A stretch of DNA of 64,000 bases. Origin: Burhinus oedicnemus (taxonomy: Eukaryota; Chordata; Aves; Charadriiformes; Burhinidae). Below, one piece after another: positions 1 through 11,200 of this stretch; position 1 is the first letter of the stretch; every line of letters starts with the position of its first letter. Under the pieces are notes generated by a model, which worked only from the letters and a program-made list of their open reading frames with translations, searched no databases and was not told where the DNA came from. The position numbers were made by a program, and so were the translations under genes. The stretch is taken from NCBI GenBank assembly GCA_008921705.1, contig VFFE01007638.1, forward strand, positions 1,741,675 to 1,805,674, read 5' to 3'.

Positions 1-187
1 CACTGTTTCTGTCATCAAACCTCCCTCCAAGCTAGAAGAAAGTGAAGTAGAAGGTCTTTCTCACCACATAAAAGCACCATGACAAGTGAATACTGTCCAG
101 TGGACAGCTATGAAAATATTCTACTTTGTTATATCAAAGACATACTGCAGCACACCCTCGGAATCACACTTACCCAGGCCAAGACAT

Positions 188-955
188 TCATGGAATTTTC
201 AGAGTTGGAAGGGACCTCCAGAGATCATCTAGTCCAACTCCCCTGCTGATGCAGGAATGCCTAGAGCACATTACTCAGGACTGCAGCCAGGCAGGTCTTG
301 ATAATCTCCAGAGAAGGGGACTCCACAACCTCCCTGGGCAACCTGGTCCAGCGCTCTGTCACCCTCATCGTAAAGAAGTTTTTCCTTAGGTTTGAATGGA
401 ACTTGCTATATTCCAGCTTGTGCCCGTTGCCCCTCGTCCTGTCACTGGGAACCACTGAAAAGAGTCTGCCTCCATCCTCCTTCAACCCACCCTTTAGATA
501 CTTCTAAGCAAGAATAAGGTCTCCCTCAGCCTTCCCTTCTCCAGGCTAAAGAGTTCCAGCTCTCTCAGCCTTTCCTCATAAGGGAGATGCTCCAATCCCC
601 CAATCATTTTTGTTGCCCTACGCTGGACTCTCTCCAGTAGTTCCCTGTCCCACTTGAGCTGAGGAGCCCAGAACTGGACACAGTATTCCAGTTGTGGCCT
701 CACCAGTGCCGAGTAGAGGGGGAGGATGACCTCCCTCGACCTACTGGCCACACTCTTCCCTATGTAGCCCATGATTCCATTGGCCATCCTGGTGACAAGG
801 GCACATTGCTGGCTCATGGATAATTTATTATCTACCAGGACCCCCAGATCCTTCTCCTCAGAACTACTTTCCAGCAGGTCCACCCCTAGCCTATATTGGT
901 GCCTAGCATTCTTCCTCCCAAGGTGCAGGACCCTACCCTCTTGTTGAACCTCATT
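188..955 (-). repeat. CR1 LINE, 5'-truncated, antisense to the + strand
   Basis: The left edge reads as the reverse complement of a CR1 3' end (TTGGAAGGGACC followed by CATCTAGTCCAA-type sequence). The minus-strand translation is the C-terminal part of the CR1 reverse transcriptase, with segments such as [36 protein letters not shown] and [16 protein letters not shown]. The frame shifts at about position 490 and continues as [20 protein letters not shown], so it is a dead copy. It lies in MZT1 intron 1 in the same orientation as that gene. Boundaries are approximate. Confidence 0.93.
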
Positions 956-2994
956 AGGTTCTTCTCTGCCCATTAAAGACATTAAAGGCCTAATGTATCC
1001 AGTCAATTCCATGAAGTCACAGGGAAATGTCAGATGCTATGAAAAGAACCTTTAGGTGTGATAATACTCTTGCAGCCCACACATGTAGGTTGGATTAAGA
1101 AAAAGCACAAGTTTAAGACATGAAAGCAGTCCGTCAGACCAAAGCCCTAGCTACAAGGGGACCTTCCTTCTCCACGAGGCGGCTTTCTGTTCTGACTGGC
1201 TTGAAAGCAAACCATTCCAAACACATTACGTATGCACACCCTGTCCACACAAAAGCATCTTCAACAGCCAGATAAATCAACAACAAATTGATGCATTTGC
1301 AATAAAATGTCATTGAACATTAAGACCTACAGAACTAAGAGACTGACAACTTCCCAGAAATACACGTCTTACTTCCTTTAACCATTTAAAGTTTATCATA
1401 AAATTTACTAAGCATGTGATGTATTCGAAGGCAGAGCATTAAATTTAATCAAAGCTAAGTTCCAATTTCCTATCTCAACAGGAGTTGTGGTCACTAGTTT
1501 CTAACAGAAAATATGTTTAGGTGTTGAGGCAGCATCTTTGGCAGAGAGATGTAGCAGTTTCTCCACAAAAAACTGAGCTCTTAACAATTCTGCAGAGAAC
1601 AGTTGCTAAAATATTTATATCTAACATTCTAAACTAAGCATTTTCCTTGTCTAAGCTACTAAAGATATGGAAGAATACCTTTCTTAATACCAATCCATTT
1701 AATTCCATTAGGTGTTTATTTTTTATGCAGTAAATTAAGACACAATGCAGATTTGTATTTTAAAAGGTCTAAAAAAATTATCCTACAAATATTTTTATAT
1801 TATTATGATGGGCCCTCATCAAGAAAAAATTAATTACATGGACAGAGCTATCATGGTGCTTGACATTTTCAGTTACTTCAACAAAGCACTTTAAATAAAT
1901 ATGCTTATAATAGAAATTTCAGAAGATTAATGTTATTTTGAACAGTAAAAAACCCAAAACAATTAATTTATTGACTGCAGTAACAGCTGAAACATCAGGC
2001 TATTTCTTAGACTCTCTTTAAGTAAATCTTTAAAGATCAACTGTATTTTTAAGTTAATGGAAATTTGTTTTCTTCTAAAAACACCTGACCTCAGGAAGAG
2101 ACTAAATTATGAATGTCCATACTAAAAAAAGAAAATACACACATTGTTACACAGGAAGCCTCAGCTCCTAAATCTGAAGCCTAGTACACTTTCCATAGCA
2201 GTTCTCAAAAGCTTTGCTTTGACTTAAATTCTGTACATCATCCCTCCCATTTAAAACATTGCTGCAGAAGTGGAGAGAGGGCAGGTATCACGTACAGTTA
2301 GGAGAACTTAGTATCACTGTCCTTCCCAAACAAATCTCTCTCCAGCTGCACAGAACGGTCTTTTCCTCTCGAAGCATCAGAGTAGCCATAATAACCCTGC
2401 TAGTCCTGCCTTGCCTCCAGCAGCAGGTCAGAGTGGGTGGATCAGCGCCTGAAACACTGATTTTCACACCAGTTCAACTCATGAAGGTCTTTGCTAAGGA
2501 ATCCTTATGTAACAGTAGCCATAACTATAGTACAAGGGAAAAGCATGAGAAAATAACAAATGCAAAGCAATACCCCCCGAACGCTCTCTCAAGCCTCTAG
2601 TCCCTCATTAGGGCATTTCCAGAGAAAAGTCTTCACATTTAACAACCCTCAGGGGATTTCCTGGCCGCTTACCACTCTGCCTGAAATCCATACAAGTTTT
2701 TGGCATAGCCATTCCACAGAATTCCACAGTTTCACACTACACATTGCTCCAAAACACCTCCTGAACCTGCCAGCTTTGATTCCTCATATTCAGGCTGGGA
2801 GAGAAAGCGAACACCTGATCTTTACTCCCCCTGCTCACATTTCTCACAGCTCATAAACAACCAAAATATTTCCCACTACACCCAGCACCACTTCGCTCAC
2901 ATTGCCTACCCCAAAACAGCACCATGTTTTTTATGGTATCAGAAACTATTCTAATTCTGTAACACCGACCACCCCTCTCAAAACTTTCTCGTTT

Positions 2995-3134
2995 TTGGTT
3001 TTTTTTTTTTGGCTTTGTTTGGGTTTTTTTGTTTGTTTGTTTGGGGTTTTTTTGTTTGTTTGCTTGTTTTGTTTGTTTGGGCTTGTTGTTGTTGTTTGGG
3101 TTTTTTTTTTGGGTTTTTTTTTTTTTTTTTTTTT
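2995..3134. repeat. T/G-rich low-complexity tract
   Basis: About 140 bases made almost entirely of T runs broken by G, GG or GGG (TTTGTTTG, GGGTTTTTTT units), ending in a T run of about 20. It resembles an expanded poly(T)/(TTTG)n tract. The open frames it creates on both strands are compositional artefacts. Confidence 0.9.
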
Positions 3135-3650
3135 AGTAATTTACTTTGGTTTTCCATGAGCCATCCACAGGAACAAGATCTTGGGGTTAGGGTCAGATCA
3201 GGTGCTGCCAACTGACAGCGCCACAGGGTTTGCCCTTCCCACCCCCCGCCAGGTAACATTAACTTGCATTAACCATTTCAACCAATGAGAAAGACTAGCA
3301 AACGTATATATACGTATAAACATTTAAAAAATGACGTTATTCTAAATTAAATGCTTAGCAGTTCATCTAAAGCCCAAGAAAAGTCACACGAGGTCCAAAA
3401 ATACTAGCACCACATAGATACTTGAAGCGTTTCGGACATGACGCCTAACGTGAAGTAAAAAGAAGTCGCTACGCACTAAATCCTTAAGTAATTGCTTGTG
3501 TTAATTAAGAGCCGGCTCAAGGCCCCGCAGCCCGCGGAGAGGGGCGAGGGCAAGACCTGCTCGGAGAGGCCAGGGTTCGGCGCGGCGGGAGCGGGGCCCG
3601 GCTGCCGCCCCCAGCACGGAGCGCCGCCCCCTCCCCTCTCCGCCACCCAC

Positions 3651-3699
3651 CGTCCATCGTCTCCCGCACCGCGTTGAGGCTGGCAGCGTTGCTCGCCAT
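3651..3699 (-). CDS. MZT1: MZT1 exon 1, mitotic-spindle organizing protein 1 (partial)
   Basis: MZT1 is a protein of about 80 residues that binds GCP N-termini and helps recruit and activate gamma-tubulin ring complexes at centrosomes and spindle poles. The minus-strand start at 3699 reads MASNAASLNAVRETMD, which matches the vertebrate MZT1 N-terminus (alanine-rich start, then NLNAVRETMD). Compared with human the alanine run is shorter. The exon ends in phase 1 at 3651 with donor GTGGGT, and the next codon would be the conserved Val. The other exons are not in the window. The gene is divergent from BORA across a short CpG-rich promoter. Identification rests on about 16 residues but is supported by synteny (MZT1-BORA-DIS3-PIBF1). 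Confidence 0.9.
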
Positions 3700-3791
3700 G
3701 GCGACCCCGCGCCGCCCTCACCACCCACCCGGAAGCGGAACAAGCCCCCTCCCCCCCCTTTTCCCCGCCCCCTCCTCTCACACGAACGTCG

Positions 3792-3807
3792 TTCAAATAC
3801 TCCCGCC
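3792..3807 (-). promoter_or_regulatory. CDE/CHR-like tandem site in the MZT1 orientation
   Basis: Read on the minus strand, a GGCGGG element (3807-3802) is followed after a 4-nt spacer (AGTA) by TTTGAA (3797-3792). This is the spacing and sequence of CDE/CHR tandems that bind E2F4/DREAM and B-Myb-MuvB in G2/M genes. It lies about 93 nt upstream of the MZT1 start codon. The call is a motif match, not proof of function. Confidence 0.55.
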
Positions 3808-3879
3808 CCGCCCGCTCCACGTGACGCCCCAAGCGGAACCCGCTCGCCTAACAGCAGGAAGGAAAGGGGCGGGATATCT

Positions 3880-3885
3880 TTCGAA
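3880..3885. promoter_or_regulatory. Second CHR-like site, palindromic TTCGAA
   Basis: TTCGAA is one of the accepted CHR variants and, being palindromic, can serve either gene. It lies 23 bp from the nearest ATTGG box, on the MZT1 side. A GGCGGG lies close by but not at the canonical 4-nt spacing. Confidence 0.35.
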
Positions 3886-3908
3886 TTTGTGCGGCGGCTC
3901 CCCTGGCG

Positions 3909-3983
3909 ATTGGCCCGTTCGAGAGCGGGGGGAGGGGGAGCCCTGCTATTGGCCTGGCAACGGAGACTGCGCCTCGTGATTGG
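3909..3983 (-). promoter_or_regulatory. Three inverted CCAAT boxes (NF-Y-type array)
   Basis: ATTGG occurs at 3909-3913, 3948-3952 and 3979-3983, giving CCAAT on the minus strand (MZT1 direction) with start-to-start spacings of 39 and 31 bp. Arrays of two or three CCAAT boxes about 31-33 bp apart, upstream of a CHR, are characteristic of G2/M promoters such as cyclin B genes. NF-Y can act bidirectionally, so BORA may share them. Confidence 0.6.
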
Positions 3984-4034
3984 GGCAGAGCCCGGCAGGG
4001 GGCGGGGCTAGTTAAAGAGCCGCCCGGCGCGGTG

Positions 4035-4099
4035 GAGGCGGGAGTTGTGATCTGGGGCGAGCATGAGCGGGGGCAGCGGCGTCCCGGTAACGGTGGCAG
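4035..4099 (+). other. BORA: BORA noncoding exon 1 (approximate), with a short upstream ORF
   Basis: The recognised BORA start lies in the exon at 5071, so an upstream noncoding exon is expected here. Two donors are possible, CCG|GTAACG (exon ends 4086) or CAG|GTAGCT (exon ends 4099). An ATG at 4063 has A at -3. With either donor it would read through the junction and stop within the first 14 bases of exon 2, just before the main BORA ATG, so the transcript probably carries a 9-15 codon upstream ORF. The 5' end is not determinable. Confidence 0.5.
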
Positions 4100-5070
4100 G
4101 TAGCTGCTGCGCGGGCCTCGGCCTCCTCGCGTCAGCTGCTGGGGCTGAGGAGAGCGGCTCGGGGCGAGGCTCGGTGACACCGTCCTGCGGGGAAGAGGGA
4201 GAAGGGGCTGCCCTTGGCGGGAGCGGGCTGAGCGGGGCATCTCCCCGCGCCTCCCGTCCCCTTCGCCGCCTCAGGCGAGGGAGCCGGCGGGGCACGGCCT
4301 GACGGGGGAAGAGCAGACCCGCCGGCCCCTCTCCCCTCCTTCCGTTGCGGGAGGGAGCGGTAGCGCCTCCCGGAGCTCCTCGGGGGCTGGGGCTGATCTG
4401 GGCCCGTTGCGGGGAGGGAAGGAGGGAGCACCGTGCGTCTCCTCAGCGGCCGGCACGGCGGCTTCCCGCCGCCCGGGGTTAGCTGCCTGCAGCCAAAAGC
4501 TTCTGGGGTTGTCCGGTGCGGACGAGGGCAGGCATGCCGGCAGCCCCCTCTCGCCGTTGTGGCTCTCCGTTTCCCTCTATCCGTGCTGCTTAGCTTGTGG
4601 GTAACGCAGGGCTGGCTGGCACTGAGGGGCGCCCGGGGAGATGGTCCCTGTGCGACCCCCGCTCCAGTAACGCCTCTCTATTTCTGAAGCCCTTAAGTGC
4701 CGAGCGTTTGGTATGTGAGCTGCTGTCCAGGAATGTATTTGGCGTCACCGCCATTTTGTTTTGTTTTTTTTTTTCCCTCTGGTGTTTTGTTGTTGTTTTT
4801 AAATCTCCTTTTCTGTGTCCTTTCTTGTCTCGTTTTCATAGTTTCTATTTATTTTTAGTTTTCGTTTGTATCGGCCTTATTTATCAGCTCTTTGCATGTC
4901 AGTATGCTCAAGCCAAAACTAACATTGGTTTTGTTAGTCTATTAAATGTTTCTGACTCCTTGAAAATGATTGCTCATCTCTTCCCAAAACCTTCAGATGA
5001 CCCTAAGAAGTCAACATTATAACTTCTTTTTTTTTTTCCTTCATTTTTCCTCTCCCTCTCTCTTTTCTAG
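4100..5070 (+). other. BORA: BORA intron 1
   Basis: The first half is the GC-rich shoulder of the promoter block, and the second half becomes T-rich and ends in a strong polypyrimidine tract and TAG acceptor at 5068-5070. Open frames on both strands in the GC-rich part look like compositional artefacts. No conserved protein was recognised. Confidence 0.6.
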
Positions 5071-5085
5071 GTATAGCTTAGTGTT

Positions 5086-5241
5086 ATGGGTGATACAAAA
5101 GAAGCTAAAATGCAGATAACACCAGAAACTCCAGGACGAGTCACAATCCTGAATCCTTTTGAAAGTCCCAGTGATTATTATACCCTTCAGGAGCAGATTG
5201 TCTCCAGTCCTTCAGTCTTTAAATCAACAAAATCCTCATCT
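5086..5241 (+). CDS. BORA: BORA coding exon 2
   Basis: The exon begins at 5071 after a TAG acceptor and the ATG is at 5086. It encodes 52 residues, starting [18 protein letters not shown] and ending FKSTKSSS, phase 0, with donor GTAAGA. It has one more residue than human before TPGK. Confidence 0.92.
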
Positions 5242-8200
5242 GTAAGATCTAGTCTTCAGTTGTGTAACTGTACAGACGTAGTGCTAATATTTTGAAATGC
5301 ATTAAAAAGTGTATTCTATTTAGCGTACTTTATATACTAAGCCAAAGAACTTTGGTGGCATTTGGTGGTTCTTCCGATTACAGGAGTAAGCTGCCTTTAA
5401 TACTAAAATTGTCACTTCCTACTTCCCTGATTATTTTTTTTTCTTTAGATATTAGGTATATCCATAGGTTAGCATATGTCTGCTAAGTGCCAAAACCAGT
5501 TGAAAGTAGGTAAGACAGTTGTTGGATGTGGTGCTCTTGTCCCACTTAAAGTGGAAAAAACCCCAGTTCCTACTTAGCATGTAAGCAGGCTGGATGCCAA
5601 TAAAACTTAATTGCGCTTCTATTATGAGCTGTTTGCATATTCACAGAATCAAGGTACTGATTTTGTGTATATATAACACTTTTTAGTTGCAAATTGCCTT
5701 CTGGTTTGCAGTTAGAATTACTATCTGATAAGCAGAGATGATGCTTTGCTAATGAAAGTAAAAAGACTCATTTGGTAGATCATTTTTCAAACAGATATTT
5801 GAACAGTGTTTTGTAATTAATTGTTAAATAAAGGGGTGAAGCTGCTTTACATCTGAATTGGGTTTTGTTGTGAACTATGCCTGGCATTATGAGGGAGACT
5901 TTGCAGGATGTGTATGGGATTGCAACTCCTAAGTCGTCTTGAACGTGTGAGGTGAAAGGACGGCTGCTCTGTTATTTGGATAACTTGGGTTACATACAGA
6001 CACTGGGTTTTCATGGAATCACAATTTGATTATGGCAACTAAATTTTACCCTAAGTTCTATATCTTTAGTAGATCTGTCCTCAGAAATTGAGAAGAAATT
6101 GACAACTCAGTTTGTAATTATTAGCTATAACCTTCCACTTTATCTTCTTAATACCGCTACCAGGATAAAGAAGCCTGATTGACTTACTCATTTTTTCAAG
6201 TAGATCACTTAAATAGAAACTCTTTTGATTGTCTTTGACAGAAGCTATCTGGAAGTTATGATTGCATTGTTCCATTGAGATTTGTCCTGTGGTTTTATTT
6301 TTGTCTTTTTAGACTAGCAAGCATTAAGATGTCCATTTCTTTTTTTAGACACCAGGAAAATTTAGATGGTCTATTGATCAGCTTGCTCTAATAAATCCTG
6401 TGGAAATTGACTCGGAAGATGTTCGACGCCAAGCAATGTATTTGAGTCACGCTAGGTAACTTACCATCTGTTTTTATGCAGTTAACTTAGCTTGAATACT
6501 AGAACAGTGTTCTTTTGCTTTATTGACATTTCAACATGACATTAAAGACTTTTAATTCAAATCTTTTACCATAGGGTTTTATGTGTCCCTGATGTAGATA
6601 TAATATTTAGATGAGGCTGCCTCTGTGTCGCTCTTTTTTAAGAACTGCTGATCCACTCTGACTGCAGTTTGGAAGACAGCCAGATAAAAGCAGTTGATGG
6701 AAGCAAGAAAACGTCTTGCTAGTGATTGTTACCAAGCTGCCTCTTCTGTTCCTTGTCACAAAAAAATTTATCTTCTCGGTGTTCCATACTGAGACCTATG
6801 AGGTGTAGGCTTGTTTGGTCTTTGGGACTCCTGCAGAAGGGTCAAGCTGGGAAAGCTAGCTAGGTAAGCCAGTACCCTTTTTGAAAGGTATAGATTTGAC
6901 TTCATGTGAAGGAGGGAAGACCCATAAGCTTGCCATCTTTGAGGGGAAGAAGATTGCTGGTTACTTGAAATAATTTGGGGATCTTGTTCTCAACTTTTTC
7001 CTCTCTCTGAAAATAACTTCCATGGGGAAAACAAATGAGTAAGTAAAACAGGCTTGGTATTCATAGCTCATCTTGAGGGATGATCTTACATACTGATAGT
7101 ACAGAGCAACCTGCCAAGGGAAAGTCACAATGGTGAATCCTGTAGACACTCCCATATGTTTCTCAGATACAAACTTGCACAAAGAATTGCACCTCGTGGC
7201 ATGAAGCACCACAGTAACAGAATAATAAAACAGTCCTCCATCCTGTTTATCCCTATAGGACTTTCAAGTCCTGTTAGTGAAATGAAACACATACAGAGAG
7301 CTGTTTAGGGCAAGAGTCCTCTGAATATTCATAAAAACATAGAATGGTTTGGGTTGGAAGAGATCTTTAAAGGTCATCTAGCCCATGACCCCTGCAATGA
7401 GCAGGGACATTGTCAACTACATCAGGCTGCTCAGAGCCCTGTCCAACCTGACCTTGGATGTTTCCAGGGATGGGGCATCTACCACCTCTCAGGGCAACCT
7501 GTGCCAGTGTTTCACCACCCTCGTTGTGAAAAAATATTATGAATTAGACCTTAGTTTCTGACTGAACCTACATATCTCTTTTTGAACAGGAGGAGGTATA
7601 AGAAGGAATATGAATTTCTTGCTACAGTAGAGATGTAGAAAGAATATAACTGTTGTCAGCTGTATCTGTGGATCACCATGTCTTAATGTCGATATTATTT
7701 TTCTTAACATCTGTTTGTTTCCTGGCCTCCTCCTAGCAGCCACTATGTTTAGACTCTAGTGCTTTTTGTATGTTATAAAGCCTTAAGCCTTATGGTTTTA
7801 GGGAGTTGATTACATTGTTTCTGGAAGCCTATTAGGATGCACACAAACTAGCTTTAATTTAGATGGCTTGGGTGACAATTCCAATGATGATTAGTGGCAT
7901 GGCCTATAGATATAAATGTGTTGTCTCAGTGTGTCCTTTCAGTCTGTCCCACTGTTTCTTACCCCCTGTGATTTATTTTTTTTTTAAATGATCTGATATG
8001 ACTAGAAAGAGTCTAGTTTCTCTATGTGTAGATTTGCTGTGTCCGTGCTTGCATGTTTCAGTGTAGTACAGAATGAGGTGGTTATTTCTGGTGGCTGCAA
8101 ACTGTACATAGTTAAATGCATATATCTATTTATATATGTATACATGCGTGTGTGTAAGATTTTTGTATGGCAACTGATTTTAATTTACATTGCGTAAATA

Positions 8201-11200
8201 CTGCTTTATGGAAACTGAAGTGTCATAAATACCGCTCTTGACATTAAAAGTTCCTGATAAAAGAATTGAGTTTTTGAAGCCCGTGCATAATGTTACACAA
8301 ACAATATACTCCATTTTAATAATGCTTGTTAACTAGTCATTTTCTCAATTAGTGGCAAAGAACCACAAGCATAAGAAATTTGGTGTATAAATATTTCAAA
8401 CTGTTAATTCTCTGTTATGTAGCGAAAACAGTTTGGGTAGCAGCACGGTGTAAAAGCCTATGAGCACTTTGTGAAGCCCAAGTGTGTATCACGTGTAGTC
8501 TTGTGCAGTATTACTGTTTTCATAAACTGGGCATCATCTGTGTGCTGTGTGTTTATTGCGCTGCTTATAAAATGATTAGGAGAAATTTTTTCTGGCAGAC
8601 TGTGTTAGTGAAAAGTAGTCTGTGAGTAATTGAGCAGACACAGTGACAGAGTCTTGTGCACAAACTTTCCTCTTCCTTTTTATTTCTACTGGTAGAAGTG
8701 GAATGTTTCTAAATTGGATGCTATGCTATTATATGTTAAGTATTAAAAAAATCTGTACTGCATCTTGCATACTATGTGTCACAGTTGCAAGTGCTCCGTT
8801 GCTTGAAGTTGCATACAAGACTGGTGTGTTTTTATTCTTGTTTATTTTATTCTTGTTATATGATGTTTTCCCTTTACTTTCCTGGACTTGTGCACTAAAG
8901 AAAAAACATCCTTTTCTGCGCTAACCAGCACTTTTAGTGGGAGCTGTTTTCCCAGTTCCCCTGTTGCTCCTTTGGAATCTGGCTTGTGAAGGTGCTTATT
9001 ATGCATTATCCACTATGAATAAATATACAATGATTGTATGCTTATTTTTTTGGTATAATAACTGAATTTTGTGCAAGTGTCTTCATAGAACTGTCACTTT
9101 AGCATCATCTAGGCAGACATAATAGTTGAAGATGGCATGTCCAAGTATTGCAGATCTATTCAAAGTCTGATTAGCACCAAAGAAAGAGGGCTGTGAGGGA
9201 AAGTTTATGTACATATTAGGTACATCTACATGTGTTTGTGTAGCTAATTATGTCTGTTATCTGACTGATTTCTAAAATTATTCATACTAACTGTGTATGA
9301 AAGTATTATGTGATTTAGCTAAGACGATGATGAATATTTGTAAAATTTTTTGAAGCTTATAAATTATATAGTAGTAACTGAAAGTGAGACTTTAAATACA
9401 AATGTAGACTCACACAACATTTGAAGATGGCTGAAGTAACTACAATTTTTTTTAACAAACTAGGTTAAAAGCTGCATAAGGGAATGTGTTAATTGATTCA
9501 AACTGAAATATGATACTGTATCCTGAACTGAAGAAAATATGGCATACTAGCTATTTGAAAGGGGGAACTCTGTGCTGCAAAAGTGGGCTGTGTGAGGAAT
9601 TTGAGTATGCAAACATTCTAAAAGTATCTTCTGTTGCCCTTTTGTTTCTTACAGCTCAGTTTTTTATTCTGCTTGATTTTGTAGTGAGATTCTTTGTAAG
9701 CCTAATCTCATGGCAACTTTAATAAAGTAAAATCTATTCATATGACAAGTTCAACATAACTAAATGGATTATTTTGGAAGATCAGTTATAATTGAGTTTT
9801 GTCTAGATAAAAATACAAGGAGTAAATAGAAGATTTGCAAATATGTACTTATAAATGATACAGATCTTTTTCAAATGAACTGAAGTGACTGAGAAGTGCA
9901 TTTATATTTCTAAATCTATAGTATGAGATTATTGCACATAACAGTAAAAACATAAGATCTAGGGTTTGGTGCAATTTCATTTATTATGTTTCTCTTAAGC
10001 ATCTGTAAAAGATTACATGGTTGGACTTTTTTTTTCCAATTATGTGATGGTTTTGATAATTGAGTTGTTTTTCATTTGTTACTTAGAATTGATAAGGAGA
10101 CAGAAGACAGAAGGCAGAAAGCCATTGAGGAGGTAATAAAACTTTCTGTGCTATCAAGTATTGATTTGGTTTAGCTACATACCTACAAAAAAGATCCACA
10201 TCTGTCACTGAATTTCAAAACCCAGAAGCCTATTTTATTTTACTGGTCAGTAAGAAAGTAATTTTGTGTCCTCATCCCTTGTGGTTGTAGTTGGAATCCA
10301 CGTGGTCTTTTTCTTCCTATCTTCTTTCACACACCTGTAGGTCAAAACAGCAGATTTTTTTCTTTTATGTTGCTTGGCTAGTGGGAATGTAGCTGTAAGA
10401 TAACTCTTATAAACAGTTAAATTAAAGTTAAAAAATAATGATTGAGTATTTTGGGTTTTACAGTAACTGTTAGTGTTGGGCACCTTAGTTTCTTTTACTG
10501 CATTTTAAAAAAATATAGCAGAACCTTGGTGAATTTTTTGTTTCTTCCAAAGTCTGCTTAGTTGGAGGCAAGATTTTCTTCTGGTAGCTTGTAATTCTTT
10601 CCGTCCTTTTTTTTTTTTTTTACTATCCATTTGTCTAGCAGAGAAGGAAAAGGAAAGCGTTTCAAATCTTCACTGTAGAAATCTGCAATGTAATTTCAAT
10701 TTAAAAAAATAAAATAAGGCTCTGATAGGCAAGTCTTCCTTAGTGTTATTGACCTTTTTACATTTTATCATGCTGTTATCTGTTTCTGTCTCTATAAAAA
10801 AAACATACGTTTTATGATTCCATAAAGATGCTATGTAGTTGACCTGCAGCTAAGATACTCTGTTGTTCTAAATCTGCATTAAAAAGGATATTTCTTCCTT
10901 GTGAGGCATAAGATAATGGATTATGCAGCTGAACAGCTTGAAACCACGTCTCTGATAAAAATTATGCCTTTAATAGTTGGGTGTTTCAAGCTGAGTTGTT
11001 TTGATTTGCTTTGAGTCTTGCTTTTATTCTGAGAATGGAGTTTGCTATGTAATTCTTGAAGCTATGTAACAGTGTTCATCTCCTCAGCATCAGGGAGTTC
11101 TAGAGTGCAACTGTTACAGCAGATACAGTTTCTGGTTCAAAGAAAAAGGCTGAAGTGCCAGTACTCATAAATGTTGCACTGCTAACCAGTTTAGCCAAAT

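Larger units (their letters stand above)
1..3650 (-). other. MZT1: MZT1 intron 1 (partial, continues off the left edge)
   Basis: This stretch lies downstream, on the minus strand, of the MZT1 exon 1 donor. I searched it for the rest of the small MZT1 protein (segments of the LLEIS, CVRLCEQG and KELRKATE type) and saw none, so exon 2 should lie beyond the left edge. It contains a truncated CR1 LINE (188-955), a long T/G-rich tract (2995-3134) and otherwise AT-rich unique-looking DNA. Open frames at 2259-2856 have no recognisable protein similarity and no coding context. Confidence 0.75.
3480..4450. promoter_or_regulatory. CpG-rich bidirectional promoter of MZT1 and BORA
   Basis: A GC-rich, CpG-dense block in otherwise AT-rich DNA covers the MZT1 start codon (3699, minus) and the BORA noncoding first exon (about 4035-4086 or 4099, plus). 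The head-to-head gap is only about 350 bp. It holds several GC boxes (GGGCGG/CCGCCC), a CACGTGAC E-box at 3818-3825, three ATTGG boxes and CHR-like sites listed separately. No clear TATA box is seen for MZT1; a weak GTTAAAG lies at about 4011 ahead of BORA. Transcription start sites cannot be placed from sequence alone. Confidence 0.85.

Noticed and set aside
494..1012. 172-codon open frame resembling reverse transcriptase
   Set aside because: It is the C-terminal RT piece of a truncated CR1 LINE, not a host gene; the copy is frameshifted.
2259..2856. Overlapping 113- and 98-codon frames in MZT1 intron 1
   Set aside because: Checked for MZT1 exon similarity and for familiar domains; none seen.
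3674..4456. Many overlapping open frames in the MZT1/BORA CpG block
   Set aside because: High GC removes stop codons on all frames; only the MZT1 exon 1 frame matches a known protein.
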